Assembly: GCA_965222525.1 (NCBI GenBank)
Contig: OZ244955.1
Coordinates: 1,736,001 to 1,800,000 of the forward strand
Direction of reading: 5' to 3'
From: CBDCUF01 sp965222525
Lineage (GTDB): Bacteria; Pseudomonadota; Alphaproteobacteria; Rickettsiales; UBA8987
Length of the DNA stretch: 64,000 bases
The number at the start of each line of letters is the position of its first letter. Position 1 is the first letter of the stretch. Shown one piece after another: positions 34,139 to 42,669 of this stretch. The notes beneath the pieces are model-generated. The model was not told the origin of the DNA. It was given only the letters and a program-made list of their open reading frames with translations, and did no database searches. Position numbers and translations under genes: made by a program.

Positions 34139-35302
34139 CTACAACCTCTCTATCCAGTTTGCAAGAGGTATCCATAAGTCATTTTTGGCATTCTTGCCGA
34201 CTACCAGGCTTATATGGCCGGAAGGGGGGTATAGTGTCTCGCAGCGCTTTATCAGGGGAACAAGCGCTTGTGCCGAAGCCGGCGGGACAACCTGGTCATG
34301 TTGCGGTATGGCTGCCAGTGCAGATATTTCAAGCTGTTCAGGAGATATTGTCCTGCCGTAAATCTGCCACTTTCCCTTTGCAGGAGTGTTATGTGTCGCC
34401 CAGTTTATGAAACATTCCTCTGCCACTTTCGATACCAGAGGCACACCATCAAGCACCCAGCGTTCCCGCTCGACGAAATATCCTGCTTCAGGAGAATTAT
34501 CTTCCGCTTCTGCAAAGATTGCATATTTCTTATGCACCGCAAACGGATTTTTCATATAAAATAACTGGTATATAAGCGAGCCGGAAACCGCTCCGGCTAT
34601 AGGGTTGTTTGTGGATGGTGCAAATGATTTATCGCATATTGTACGGAAGAATTTTGCAGTAAATTTTGTGGCGGACGGAGTGTGGCTGAATATATTACCC
34701 ACTTCATGGAAATCCCACGGGGCGGCCAATAGAACCAACCCGCCGATTTTCTCCTGATTATGCAGTGCAGAAGCCAGCGCAATCATCCCGCCCATACAAT
34801 ATCCGGCGAGTGCGGGCTTACGGTCAGGATACAGTCCCGTTGTTATATTTACCGCCTTGTCCAGTCGGCCTGCATAATCATCCAGTGTAAAACCGGCCTC
34901 TGCTTCGGTTGGCTCTCCCCAGTCCAGGAGCAGGCAGTCTATTCCCAGTTCGGTGAGATAGCGGATTATGCTGTATCCTGACGATAAATCAAATATATAT
35001 GCACGATTTATCAGGGATGGGACGAATATAAGTGGCGGTTTTTTCGTGGGCTGTCGGGAGGTAAATTGTAACAGGCGGGAAGAGCCTTCCTGCCAGACGA
35101 TTTTACTATCTTTATATTGCGGCTGTTCAAGATTAGTGGCTAGCCTCTGATATTTCCTCACCCCCTCGATAACCAAACGTGATTGCTCCAGCGAATCATG
35201 TATTGCCTCTTCCGCTTTTGCCCAATAACCCTCTTCCGTGAAATCGCAAGCAGCAACTTCCTCATCCGCATTATACAAAATATCCTGCATCCCACCAGCC
35301 AT
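34139..35302 (-). CDS. phaC: Poly(3-hydroxyalkanoate) synthase PhaC, short form
   Basis: Polymerises (R)-3-hydroxyacyl-CoA at the granule surface. Alpha/beta hydrolase fold with the PHA synthase lipase-like box GYCMGG, nucleophile Cys169, and triad partners Asp336 (PQHDQVVPP) and His363 (PSGHISLVVG). N-terminal PLIFVPSLINRAYIFDL and DCLLLDWGEP match the family. At 387 aa it lacks the roughly 200-residue N-terminal domain of class I enzymes and is near the size of class III PhaC, but no PhaE partner is visible in the window. Upstream of phaA on the same strand and 29 bp after sucB. Confidence 0.88.
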   Translation of the reverse strand: MAGGMQDILYNADEEVAACDFTEEGYWAKAEEAIHDSLEQSRLVIEGVRKYQRLATNLEQPQYKDSKIVWQEGSSRLLQFTSRQPTKKPPLIFVPSLINRAYIFDLSSGYSIIRYLTELGIDCLLLDWGEPTEAEAGFTLDDYAGRLDKAVNITTGLYPDRKPALAGYCMGGMIALASALHNQEKIGGLVLLAAPWDFHEVGNIFSHTPSATKFTAKFFRTICDKSFAPSTNNPIAGAVSGSLIYQLFYMKNPFAVHKKYAIFAEAEDNSPEAGYFVERERWVLDGVPLVSKVAEECFINWATHNTPAKGKWQIYGRTISPEQLEISALAAIPQHDQVVPPASAQALVPLIKRCETLYPPSGHISLVVGKNAKNDLWIPLANWIERL

Positions 35303-35331
35303 AGTGTGACAATAACAGATTTTGGATGATT

Positions 35332-36555
35332 TTACAAACCCAGCAGAAGGCGCTGCGGGTCTTCTATGGCTTCCTTGACTTTCACCAGGAATGTAACCGC
35401 TTCACGGCCATCGATAATACGGTGGTCGTAGGACAGGGCGATATACATCATCGGGCGGGCGGCAATTGAACCGTCAGGCATCACCATCGGACGTTGCTGG
35501 ATTTTATGCAGGCCGAGAATACCGGATTGCGGCGGATTGATAATCGGGGTGGAAACCAACGACCCATATACACCGCCATTGGTAATAGTAAATGTACCGC
35601 CCTGCATATCGCTCATTGCAAGCTGGCCGTCACGCGCTTTTACAGCAAGCCTGACGATTTCCTGCTCGATTTCGGCAAAGCCCAGCCGGTCAGCATCTCG
35701 TACCACGGGAACAACAAGCCCCTGCGGTGTTCCCACCGCCATACCAATATCATAATGATTCTTGTAAACCAGCTCATCACCGTCGATTTCGGCGTTAACT
35801 GCCGGCAATTCCTTGAGCGCGAAAATAGCTGCCTTGGTGAAGAAGGACATAAAGCCCAGCTTGACCCCGTGGCGCTTTTCAAAATCATCCTTATATTGCT
35901 TGCGTAACGCCATGACATTACTCATGTCGCATTCATTGAATGTAGTCAGGATTGCAGCGGTATTCTGTGATTCCTTCAGGCGCCTGGCAATAACCTGACG
36001 CAGTTTGGTCATCTTGACCCGCTCTTCACGTGGCTCGGCATCAGGGTCTATTACAACAGTTTGCCCTCCGCCGGACATCGCCTTTTCGATAGCTCCCAGC
36101 ACGTCACCCTTGGTAATGCGCCCGCCTTTGCCGCTTCCTTCCAGTGCAGCGGCATTGACCTGGTTTTCTACCATCAATTTACGTGCGGCAGGACCGGCAC
36201 CTTCAGCGCCTCCAGCTTGTGCAGCCGCAGGAGGGGCAGGCTGTACCGCCACCGGTTTTGGCACTTCGGCTTTTTCCTCTTTCGGAGCAGATGCAGTGGC
36301 CTTGACCGGAGAGGCAACCTGCCCCTCCTCAAGCATGCCGAGCACAGCGCCCACTTCAACGGTATTTCCCTCGGGTTCATTTATTTTCTTCAGCACACCG
36401 GATATATCGGCATTGACCTCCAGCGTGACCTTGTCGGTTTCCAGCTCAACCAGAAGCTCGTCCTTCTGGACAGCCTCCCCCTCGGCTTTGAACCATTTGG
36501 CAATCGTAGCCTCACTAACCGATTCCCCTAATTGCGGTACTTTTATTTCTGGCAT
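35332..36555 (-). CDS. sucB: Dihydrolipoamide succinyltransferase, E2 of 2-oxoglutarate dehydrogenase
   Basis: Core of the 2-oxoglutarate dehydrogenase complex, transferring succinyl groups from lipoamide to CoA. 407 aa: lipoyl domain at the N-terminus with the lipoylated lysine in ELETDKVTLEV (about residue 44), an Ala/Pro linker, E1/E3-binding domain (GPAARKLMVENQVNAAALEGSG), and catalytic domain with HYDIGMAVGTPQGLVVPVVRDAD and the active-site YDHRIIDGREAVTFL. Downstream of sucA but separated by a repeat-flanked hypothetical gene. Confidence 0.97.
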   Translation of the reverse strand: MPEIKVPQLGESVSEATIAKWFKAEGEAVQKDELLVELETDKVTLEVNADISGVLKKINEPEGNTVEVGAVLGMLEEGQVASPVKATASAPKEEKAEVPKPVAVQPAPPAAAQAGGAEGAGPAARKLMVENQVNAAALEGSGKGGRITKGDVLGAIEKAMSGGGQTVVIDPDAEPREERVKMTKLRQVIARRLKESQNTAAILTTFNECDMSNVMALRKQYKDDFEKRHGVKLGFMSFFTKAAIFALKELPAVNAEIDGDELVYKNHYDIGMAVGTPQGLVVPVVRDADRLGFAEIEQEIVRLAVKARDGQLAMSDMQGGTFTITNGGVYGSLVSTPIINPPQSGILGLHKIQQRPMVMPDGSIAARPMMYIALSYDHRIIDGREAVTFLVKVKEAIEDPQRLLLGL

Positions 36556-36568
36556 AATCTACTCCTAA

Positions 36569-37143
36569 GGTTACAGGTTTTAGGTTACAGGTTTTAGCAG
36601 TGAAAATCTATAACCTGTGACCTGGTTTATCATTTACTACGACTTTTATTATCCGTATCTACTCCCAAATCTTCAAGGGCGGTTTCCATATTATCAATCA
36701 GCCTGCGGTATTTCGTATTTTTCTCCACACCTAGAGGTGATACTTGGGAGATAGTCTCCCTGACAGTTTTTATACCTTTATATACTTCTTCCCATTTCAT
36801 TAGGGCTTTTTCTGCGCTGTAGGAATGTTCCTCAAGCTCATTAGGGATTCTTTCATTACGCAAAAAAGCTATCTTTTCTGCATCATCAAGTGAACCTATC
36901 AGCACCTTATAAAACACAGTCCTTTCAATATCATTTGGCCTTTCGGATAGTTGCCTGTTTCCATCATCTATAATAGGCTGGTATAACTTTCCAAATTGTT
37001 CAATTGCTACAAATTCCTTATCCGGATTCGGTAAATTGTTATTACCCCCGGTTCTGTTGTTCGCATTCCTCTTGAACGGGTTTCTCATCTCTCCTCACTT
37101 TGCGCTCCCCTTTGCTAAAACCTGTAACCTCAAACCTGTAACC
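36569..37143. mobile_element. 575-bp unit bounded by 31-bp inverted repeats, carrying one gene
   Basis: The left end (36569-36599) and right end (37113-37143) are inverted copies differing at one of 31 positions. Each is two tandem copies of GGTTACAGGTTTTA plus GCA. The unit contains the 152-aa hypothetical gene and separates sucA from sucB, which are normally adjacent. No transposase is encoded, so if mobile it would be non-autonomous. Single ends of the same repeat occur at 45228-45257 and, in part, near 32114. Mobility is inferred from symmetry only. Confidence 0.5.
36630..37088 (-). CDS. Hypothetical protein between sucA and sucB
   Basis: 152 aa, not recognised. Basic, Asn-rich N-terminus (RNPFKRNANNRTGGNNN), then a mostly helical charged region with IDDGNRQLSERPNDIERTVFYKVL, EKIAFLRNERIPNELEE, and KALMKWEEVYKGIKTVRETIS. 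No signal peptide or membrane helix; likely cytoplasmic. It is not a known part of the 2-oxoglutarate dehydrogenase complex. Flanked on both sides by 31-bp inverted repeats, so probably an insertion. Confidence 0.65.
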   Translation of the reverse strand: MRNPFKRNANNRTGGNNNLPNPDKEFVAIEQFGKLYQPIIDDGNRQLSERPNDIERTVFYKVLIGSLDDAEKIAFLRNERIPNELEEHSYSAEKALMKWEEVYKGIKTVRETISQVSPLGVEKNTKYRRLIDNMETALEDLGVDTDNKSRSK

Positions 37144-37145
37144 TC

Positions 37146-39989
37146 CTACCCCAAAGCCGCATCGATAATATCCTTCTGCTCCTTCTGGTGGATTTTCATA
37201 TAGCCGGCGGCGGTGGCTGCTGCTGCCGGACGGGCTATATAATTCGGCCAGGCCGCCCTGGTGCCCGCCTCATAGATAACCGATTCCAGCCTGCGGTCTA
37301 CAAAATTCCAGGCACCCATATTGGCAGGCTCCTCCTGAACCCACACAACCTCCGCATTTTTATACTTTTTTACCTCGGCAAGCAAGGATTTATGCGGAAA
37401 CGGGTAAATCTGCTCCAGCCGGATAATCGCTACATCCTTTATTTTCGCAGCCTCTCTTGCCTCCAGCAAATCATAATAAACCTTGCCACTGCAAATAACC
37501 AGCTTGCGTACCTTACTATTGGCCGCCAGTTTCGCACTCTCCGGATATACCCGCTTGAAAGTGGTATCCTTGCCCATATCTGCCAGTGTGGAAGTCGCAC
37601 GCTTGTGGCGCAGCAGCGATTTCGGGGTCATCATAATCAGCGGCTTGCGGAAATCACGCTTCATCTGACGGCGCAATATATGGAAATAATTAGCCGGAGT
37701 CGTACAGTTCGCCACTACCAGGTTATTCTCCGCACAGAGCTGCAAATAGCGCTCCAGCCGCGCAGAGCTGTGTTCCGGCCCCTGCCCCTCATAGCCATGC
37801 GGCAACAACATCACCAGTCCGCTCATCCGCAGCCACTTTACCTCCGCCGATGCGATAAACTGGTCGATAATAATCTGCGCACCGTTGGAGAAATCACCGA
37901 ACTGCCCCTCCCACAACACCAGCGCATTCGGTTCGGCAGAGCTATAGCCGTATTCATAGCCAAGCACAGCAAATTCGGAAAGATTACTGTTTATAACTTC
38001 ATAACCAGCCTGCTTGTCCGATAATTCATTGAGCAGACAGTATTTCTGTTCATTTTCCTGATCGATTATCACCGAATGGCGGTGTGAGAAAGTACCGCGT
38101 TCGCAATCCTGCCCGCTAAGGCGAATCGGTACACCCTCCTCAAGCAATGAGCCGAAAGCCAGAGCCTCACCCATCGCCCAGTCCAGCCCCTCGCCGGACT
38201 CTATCATCTTGGCACGCAGCCCAAGTACCCGCTCAATACCGCGATGCAGCTTGGCCCCCTCCGGTGCCTGTGACAGTTTTTTGCCAATTTTCTTCAGCTT
38301 TTTAACATCAACACCGGTTTGGGTCTTCGGGGTCTCCTCATCATCAACCTTCTTCATCCCCGACCACTTGCCCTCCAGCATATCCGCCTTGTCCGGCTTG
38401 TAATTATTGGACGCTTCATAAGCCTCCTCAAGCTCGGCATGGAAATCCATCTTCATCATATCAAATTCCGCCCGGGTGATAGTCCCCCCATTTATCAGGC
38501 GTTCGGCGTAAATCTCGCGCGGAGTTGGCTTGGCGTCTATCTCGCGATACATTTTCGGCTGGGTCCAGCGCGGCTCATCACCCTCATTATGGCCATGCTT
38601 GCGATAGCACCATATGTCAAGAATCACATCCTTGTTGAATTTCTGGCGGTATTCGGCGGCAATCCTGGCCGCATGCAGTACAGCTTCAGGGTCATCACCA
38701 TTGACATGGAAAATCGGAGCCTGTATCGCCATTGCAATGTCAGTCGGATATGGCGAAATATGCCCTTCATGTGGATTGGTGGTAAAGCCTACCTGGTTAT
38801 TGACAACGATATGTATGGTACCGCCAGTCTTGTAGCCCTCAAGGTCGGCCAGAGAAAGGGTTTCCGCCACTACCCCCTGTCCGCAGAAAGCCGCATCACC
38901 ATGCAGGAGCAGCCCCATAACCGTATCGCGGGTTTCATCCTTGCGCTGGTCCTGCTTTGCCCGTACCTTGCCGGTTACAACCGGATTAACCGCCTCAAGA
39001 TGCGACGGGTTGGCGGTCAGCGACAGATGCACCTCATTGCCCTCAAACTCCTTGTCAGTAGAGATTCCGAGGTGATATTTCACATCACCGGAAGCATTGA
39101 TAAAATCAGGGTTGGCGAGATTGCCTGCAAACTCGGAAAGCATTGCCGGATAAGGCTTGCCCATGAAAGCGGTCAGTACATTGAGCCGTCCACGGTGCGG
39201 CATACCAAGCACCACTTCCTGAACACCAAGGCGGGCGGCGGTGGCAACTGCGGCCTCCATCGCTGTCATCAGATTTTCACCGCCCTCGGCGGAAAACCGC
39301 TTGGTGCCGGGATATTTGATATGCAGGAACTCCTCAAATCCGACCACTTCTATAAGCTTGCGCAGGACAGATTTTTTTTCCTCGGCGGAGAGGGTAGGAC
39401 GCCCAAGCGAGCTTTCGATTTTTTCCTCAAGCCACTCCTTTTTTTCAAGCGACTGGATATGGATATGCTCGCAGGTGAAATTGGAGCAGTAGGATTGCTG
39501 CAATGTTGATATAATCTCACGTAACGTTGCTTTTTCCTTGCCCAGCCAGCCGCCGATAAATATCTCGCGGTCGTGGTCGGCCTCGGAGAAACCGTATCTT
39601 TCCGGCTCCAGCTCGGGATGTGATGCCTGTTTTGTCAGGCCAAGCGGATCGAGACTGGCCACCAGATGGCCGCGCACCCGATATGCGCGGATTAACATAT
39701 GGGCACGTATGGAATCGCTGGAAGCATCGGTCTCCGCGGTTTTTTGCGGGGCTTTGGCTGCTGCAGCAGAAGACTCTCGGTAGCCGACAATTTGTGTGCG
39801 TGCGCGGTTCCAGGAAGGGCCGTAAAAATCGGTACTTATTCCGGCAGCATTATCACCGACTTCACGGAAATATTCCTGCCAGCTTTGGTCTACGGCACTG
39901 GGGTTATGCAGGTATTGTTCGTAGATTTCCGCGATATATGCGGCATTTGCTCCATAAAATTCGGTAGATTCCCTCAGGCTTGCGGACAT
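37146..39989 (-). CDS. sucA: 2-oxoglutarate dehydrogenase E1 component
   Basis: Thiamine-diphosphate decarboxylase of 2-oxoglutarate, feeding SucB. 947 aa, the usual length. The N-terminus has the short E2-binding helix (FYGANAAYIAEIYEQYL); then KRFSAEGGENLMTAMEAAV, GMPHRGRLNVLTAF, the ThDP/Mg site LLHGDAAFCGQGVVAETLSL with VVNNQVGFTT, and the C-terminal PHGYEGQGPEHSSARLERYLQL. The gene's start region is followed upstream by a 157-bp palindromic element in the sucD spacer. Confidence 0.97.
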   Translation of the reverse strand: MSASLRESTEFYGANAAYIAEIYEQYLHNPSAVDQSWQEYFREVGDNAAGISTDFYGPSWNRARTQIVGYRESSAAAAKAPQKTAETDASSDSIRAHMLIRAYRVRGHLVASLDPLGLTKQASHPELEPERYGFSEADHDREIFIGGWLGKEKATLREIISTLQQSYCSNFTCEHIHIQSLEKKEWLEEKIESSLGRPTLSAEEKKSVLRKLIEVVGFEEFLHIKYPGTKRFSAEGGENLMTAMEAAVATAARLGVQEVVLGMPHRGRLNVLTAFMGKPYPAMLSEFAGNLANPDFINASGDVKYHLGISTDKEFEGNEVHLSLTANPSHLEAVNPVVTGKVRAKQDQRKDETRDTVMGLLLHGDAAFCGQGVVAETLSLADLEGYKTGGTIHIVVNNQVGFTTNPHEGHISPYPTDIAMAIQAPIFHVNGDDPEAVLHAARIAAEYRQKFNKDVILDIWCYRKHGHNEGDEPRWTQPKMYREIDAKPTPREIYAERLINGGTITRAEFDMMKMDFHAELEEAYEASNNYKPDKADMLEGKWSGMKKVDDEETPKTQTGVDVKKLKKIGKKLSQAPEGAKLHRGIERVLGLRAKMIESGEGLDWAMGEALAFGSLLEEGVPIRLSGQDCERGTFSHRHSVIIDQENEQKYCLLNELSDKQAGYEVINSNLSEFAVLGYEYGYSSAEPNALVLWEGQFGDFSNGAQIIIDQFIASAEVKWLRMSGLVMLLPHGYEGQGPEHSSARLERYLQLCAENNLVVANCTTPANYFHILRRQMKRDFRKPLIMMTPKSLLRHKRATSTLADMGKDTTFKRVYPESAKLAANSKVRKLVICSGKVYYDLLEAREAAKIKDVAIIRLEQIYPFPHKSLLAEVKKYKNAEVVWVQEEPANMGAWNFVDRRLESVIYEAGTRAAWPNYIARPAAAATAAGYMKIHQKEQKDIIDAALG

Positions 39990-40034
39990 TTTTCTTCCTC
40001 TTCAAAGATGGTATCTTACTCTAAAAGTTTTCCT

Positions 40035-40191
40035 GTCACCCCGGATGATATGTTTTCTCCAAAACTTGTTTTGGTCAGAAAACACCATTCTCGGGGTTAT
40101 AGGTTAAGTTACGTAGTAATACAAATAACCCCGGGAACGCTATTTTCTTAACTGAATCAGAGATTCAGAGAAAATATGCGTCCGGGGTGAC
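40035..40191. repeat. Palindromic element family B (157 bp)
   Basis: Terminal inverted repeats GTCACCCCGGA (40035-40045) and TCCGGGGTGAC (40181-40191), continuing imperfectly inward through ATGTTTTCTC and GAGAAAATAT. The right half has a hairpin CTGAATCAGAGATTCAG and the centre has CTCGGGGTT...AACCCCGGG. It fills the sucD-sucA spacer. MITE-like; one copy seen. Confidence 0.7.
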
Positions 40192-40216
40192 AATACACAG
40201 AATTTGATAGTGCTAT

Positions 40217-41104
40217 TTAAGCTGCCTTGGCGGATTTCAGGGTCTGCGCCATTGTCCTGCCGATTTCCGCCGGTGAGTCCGATACCACAATCCCCGCGCT
40301 TCTCATAGCCTCAATCTTGTCTTCCGCACCTCCCTTGCCACCGGCAACTATAGCACCGGCATGTCCCATACGCTTGCCGGGAGGAGCGGTGCGTCCTGCA
40401 ATAAAACCAACTGTGGGTTTTTTAACCCGCGACTGTTTGAGAAACTCGGAGGCTTCCTCTTCCGCCGAACCGCCAATCTCGCCAATCATAACAATGGCTT
40501 CGGTTTCATCATCACCCAGGAACAGGTCAAGGCAATCAATAAAATCAGTACCATTAACCGGGTCACCGCCGATTCCGATACAGGTTGACTGGCCAAGTCC
40601 CTCGTCCGAGGTCTGCTTCACTGCCTCATATGTAAGTGTGCCGGAGCGGGAAACAATCCCGATTTTGCCACGCTTGTGGATGTGCCCTGGCATAATCCCG
40701 ATTTTACACTCGCCCGGAGTTATTATCCCTGGACAGTTGGGGCCGATAAGCCTTGTTCCGGAGCCGGAAAGCGCACGCTTTACCCTCACCATATCAAGCA
40801 CCGGAATCCCCTCGGTAATACAAACCACCAGTTCAATGCCGGCATCTATAGCCTCGAAAATCGCATCAGCGGCAAAAGGTGGCGGGACATATATCACACT
40901 GGCATTACAGCCGGTTTCAGCCCTTGCTTCTGCTACAGTATCAAATACAGGCCGGTCGAGGTGCAATTGTCCACCCTTGCCGGGAGTGACACCTCCCACC
41001 ATATCGGTACCATACTCAATAGCCTGCTCGGAATGGTATGTTCCCTCACGACCGGTGAAGCCCTGACAAATCAGTTTGGTATTTTTATCTACAAGTACAG
41101 CCAT
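40217..41104 (-). CDS. sucD: Succinyl-CoA synthetase alpha subunit
   Basis: Forms the phosphohistidine intermediate and binds CoA in the succinyl-CoA to succinate step that makes ATP or GTP. 295 aa. Motifs: CQGFTGREGTYHSEQAIEYGT, YVPPPFAADAIFEA, GPNCPGIITPGECKIGIMPG, SRSGTLTYEAV, GIGGDPVNGTDFIDCL and GKRMGHAGAIV with the active-site histidine. Normally next to sucC; here an orphan antitoxin-like gene separates them. Confidence 0.97.
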   Translation of the reverse strand: MAVLVDKNTKLICQGFTGREGTYHSEQAIEYGTDMVGGVTPGKGGQLHLDRPVFDTVAEARAETGCNASVIYVPPPFAADAIFEAIDAGIELVVCITEGIPVLDMVRVKRALSGSGTRLIGPNCPGIITPGECKIGIMPGHIHKRGKIGIVSRSGTLTYEAVKQTSDEGLGQSTCIGIGGDPVNGTDFIDCLDLFLGDDETEAIVMIGEIGGSAEEEASEFLKQSRVKKPTVGFIAGRTAPPGKRMGHAGAIVAGGKGGAEDKIEAMRSAGIVVSDSPAEIGRTMAQTLKSAKAA

Positions 41105-41150
41105 TACGCCGCCTCCTTACTTTAGAGTTACATGTACGGTTTTCTATAAA

Positions 41151-41408
41151 TTATCCAAGACCAAGGTTTTCGTATGTTTCGTCATCTATTTCCATCAGAC
41201 TTTTGATTGCCTCCTTATCCATATTTTCAAACCTCCTGCCAATCTTGTGGCATAATTTTTGTAATTCCTTCAAATTATACTCATATGACTCATGATAAAG
41301 CTCCGGATCTACCATTACCGCAACCACCTTATCACCATCATAGATTTCTACCGGACTCTGCTTCTGCATATTATTCAGCAAACTCTCCGGCACATCCTCT
41401 ATCTGCAT
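41151..41408 (-). CDS. Orphan Phd/YefM-like antitoxin
   Basis: 85 aa. The stretch MQKQSPVEIYDGDKVVAVMV with DPELYHESYEYNLKELQKL resembles the DNA-binding N-terminal half of Phd/YefM antitoxins, which normally read like 'ARxxPVxIxxxgkpvavLvs.eeYe'. The C-terminal part (KIGRRFENMDKEAIKSLMEIDDE) is not diagnostic. No toxin gene flanks it. Its ATG overlaps the sucC stop (TAATG), so it is translated from the sucCD message. It may be an orphan or a small regulator; the assignment is moderate. Confidence 0.65.
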   Translation of the reverse strand: MQIEDVPESLLNNMQKQSPVEIYDGDKVVAVMVDPELYHESYEYNLKELQKLCHKIGRRFENMDKEAIKSLMEIDDETYENLGLG

Positions 41409-42577
41409 TACGCCGCCTCCTTTACTTCTTTTACAATTTTCTGTGCCGCATCGCCTAAATCGTCGGCGGGGATGATTGCCAGACCGGAGTTGGCCAGAAT
41501 CTCCTTGCCTTCCTCCACATTGGTACCCTCAAGACGCACTACAAGCGGAATCTGCAGATTTATATCCTTGGCAGCAGCAATAACCCCCTCGGCGATAATA
41601 TCACAGCGCATTATGCCGCCGAAAATATTTACCAGTATCCCCTCAACCGCAGTATCGGAAAGGATTATGTTAAATGCCTCGGTAACCCGTTCCTTGGTGG
41701 CCCCACCACCAACATCAAGGAAATTCGCCGGCTCGGCACCGTTGAGCTTGATAATATCCATCGTCGCCATCGCCAGACCGGCACCATTGACCATACAACC
41801 GATATTGCCGTCCATCTTGACATAGCTGAGTTCCGCCCGCTTTGCCCGTAATTCCAGCGGCTCCTCCTCGCTTTCATCCCGCAATTCCTCAACATGCGGA
41901 TGGCGGAACAGCGCATTATCATCAAAGTTAATTTTGGCATCCAGCGCAATGAAATCACCACGGGCAGTCTCAACCAGCGGATTTATCTCAATCTGGCTGG
42001 CATCGACATCAACAAATGCCTTGAATATCGGCGGGACTATTTTGGAAAGCTTCTTGACCTTGTCCTTATCCAGCCCCATCCCGAAGCCCAGCTTGCGTAC
42101 ATGGAAGCCCTGCAACCCTGCTGCCGGATCGACATAAACCGTGACAATTTTCTCGGGATTACTGGCCGCCACCTCCTCAATATCCATACCGCCCTCGGCC
42201 GAGGCAATTATTGCAATGCGGTCGGTTGAGCGGTCTACCACAAGACTCAGATAATATTCCTCCTTAATATCGGAACCGTCTTCGATATAAAGGCGGTTGA
42301 CTTCCTTTCCTTCCGGGCCGGTCTGATGGGTAACCAGTATCATACCCAGCATTTCCTCGGATACACGCTCTACATCGTTGATGTTATTTACAACCTTGAC
42401 ACCACCCGCCTTGCCGCGCCCGCCGGCGTGAATCTGCGCCTTGACCACCCATACCGGCCCACCAAGCTCATAGGCCGCATTACGTGCCTCCTCCTTGGAA
42501 AACGCCACCTTGCCTTTAGGCACGGGAACACCATATTTGGCCAGAACCGTTTTCGCCTGATATTCATGAATATTCAT
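41408..42577 (-). CDS. sucC: Succinyl-CoA synthetase beta subunit (ADP/GDP-forming)
   Basis: ATP-grasp subunit carrying the nucleotide and succinate sites. 389 aa. N-terminus MNIHEYQAKTVLAKYGVPVPKG, QIHAGGRGKAGGVKVV, the nucleotide-binding part, ALDAKINFDDNALFRHP, and GNIGCMVNGAGLAMATMDIIKL near the C-terminus. First gene of the suc-pha block (sucC, antitoxin-like gene, sucD, sucA, hypothetical, sucB, phaC). A family E repeat lies just upstream. Confidence 0.97.
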   Translation of the reverse strand: MNIHEYQAKTVLAKYGVPVPKGKVAFSKEEARNAAYELGGPVWVVKAQIHAGGRGKAGGVKVVNNINDVERVSEEMLGMILVTHQTGPEGKEVNRLYIEDGSDIKEEYYLSLVVDRSTDRIAIIASAEGGMDIEEVAASNPEKIVTVYVDPAAGLQGFHVRKLGFGMGLDKDKVKKLSKIVPPIFKAFVDVDASQIEINPLVETARGDFIALDAKINFDDNALFRHPHVEELRDESEEEPLELRAKRAELSYVKMDGNIGCMVNGAGLAMATMDIIKLNGAEPANFLDVGGGATKERVTEAFNIILSDTAVEGILVNIFGGIMRCDIIAEGVIAAAKDINLQIPLVVRLEGTNVEEGKEILANSGLAIIPADDLGDAAQKIVKEVKEAA

Positions 42578-42600
42578 AATAAGTTACCGTTTTTTAAGCT

Positions 42601-42669
42601 AGATTATGGATGATAGAAGTTCTACCATAATCTTTTTTCTATCATCTATAATCTATCATCTATCATCCG
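42601..42669. repeat. Repeat family E copy
   Basis: GATTATGGATGATAG (42602-42616) pairs with CTATCATCTATAATC (42639-42653), one wobble in 15 bp; further CTATCATC units follow. A related copy lies at 49684-49769. Its right edge overlaps the end of the 312-aa gene, whose TGA stop (42663-42665) falls inside a CTATCATCC unit. Confidence 0.7.
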
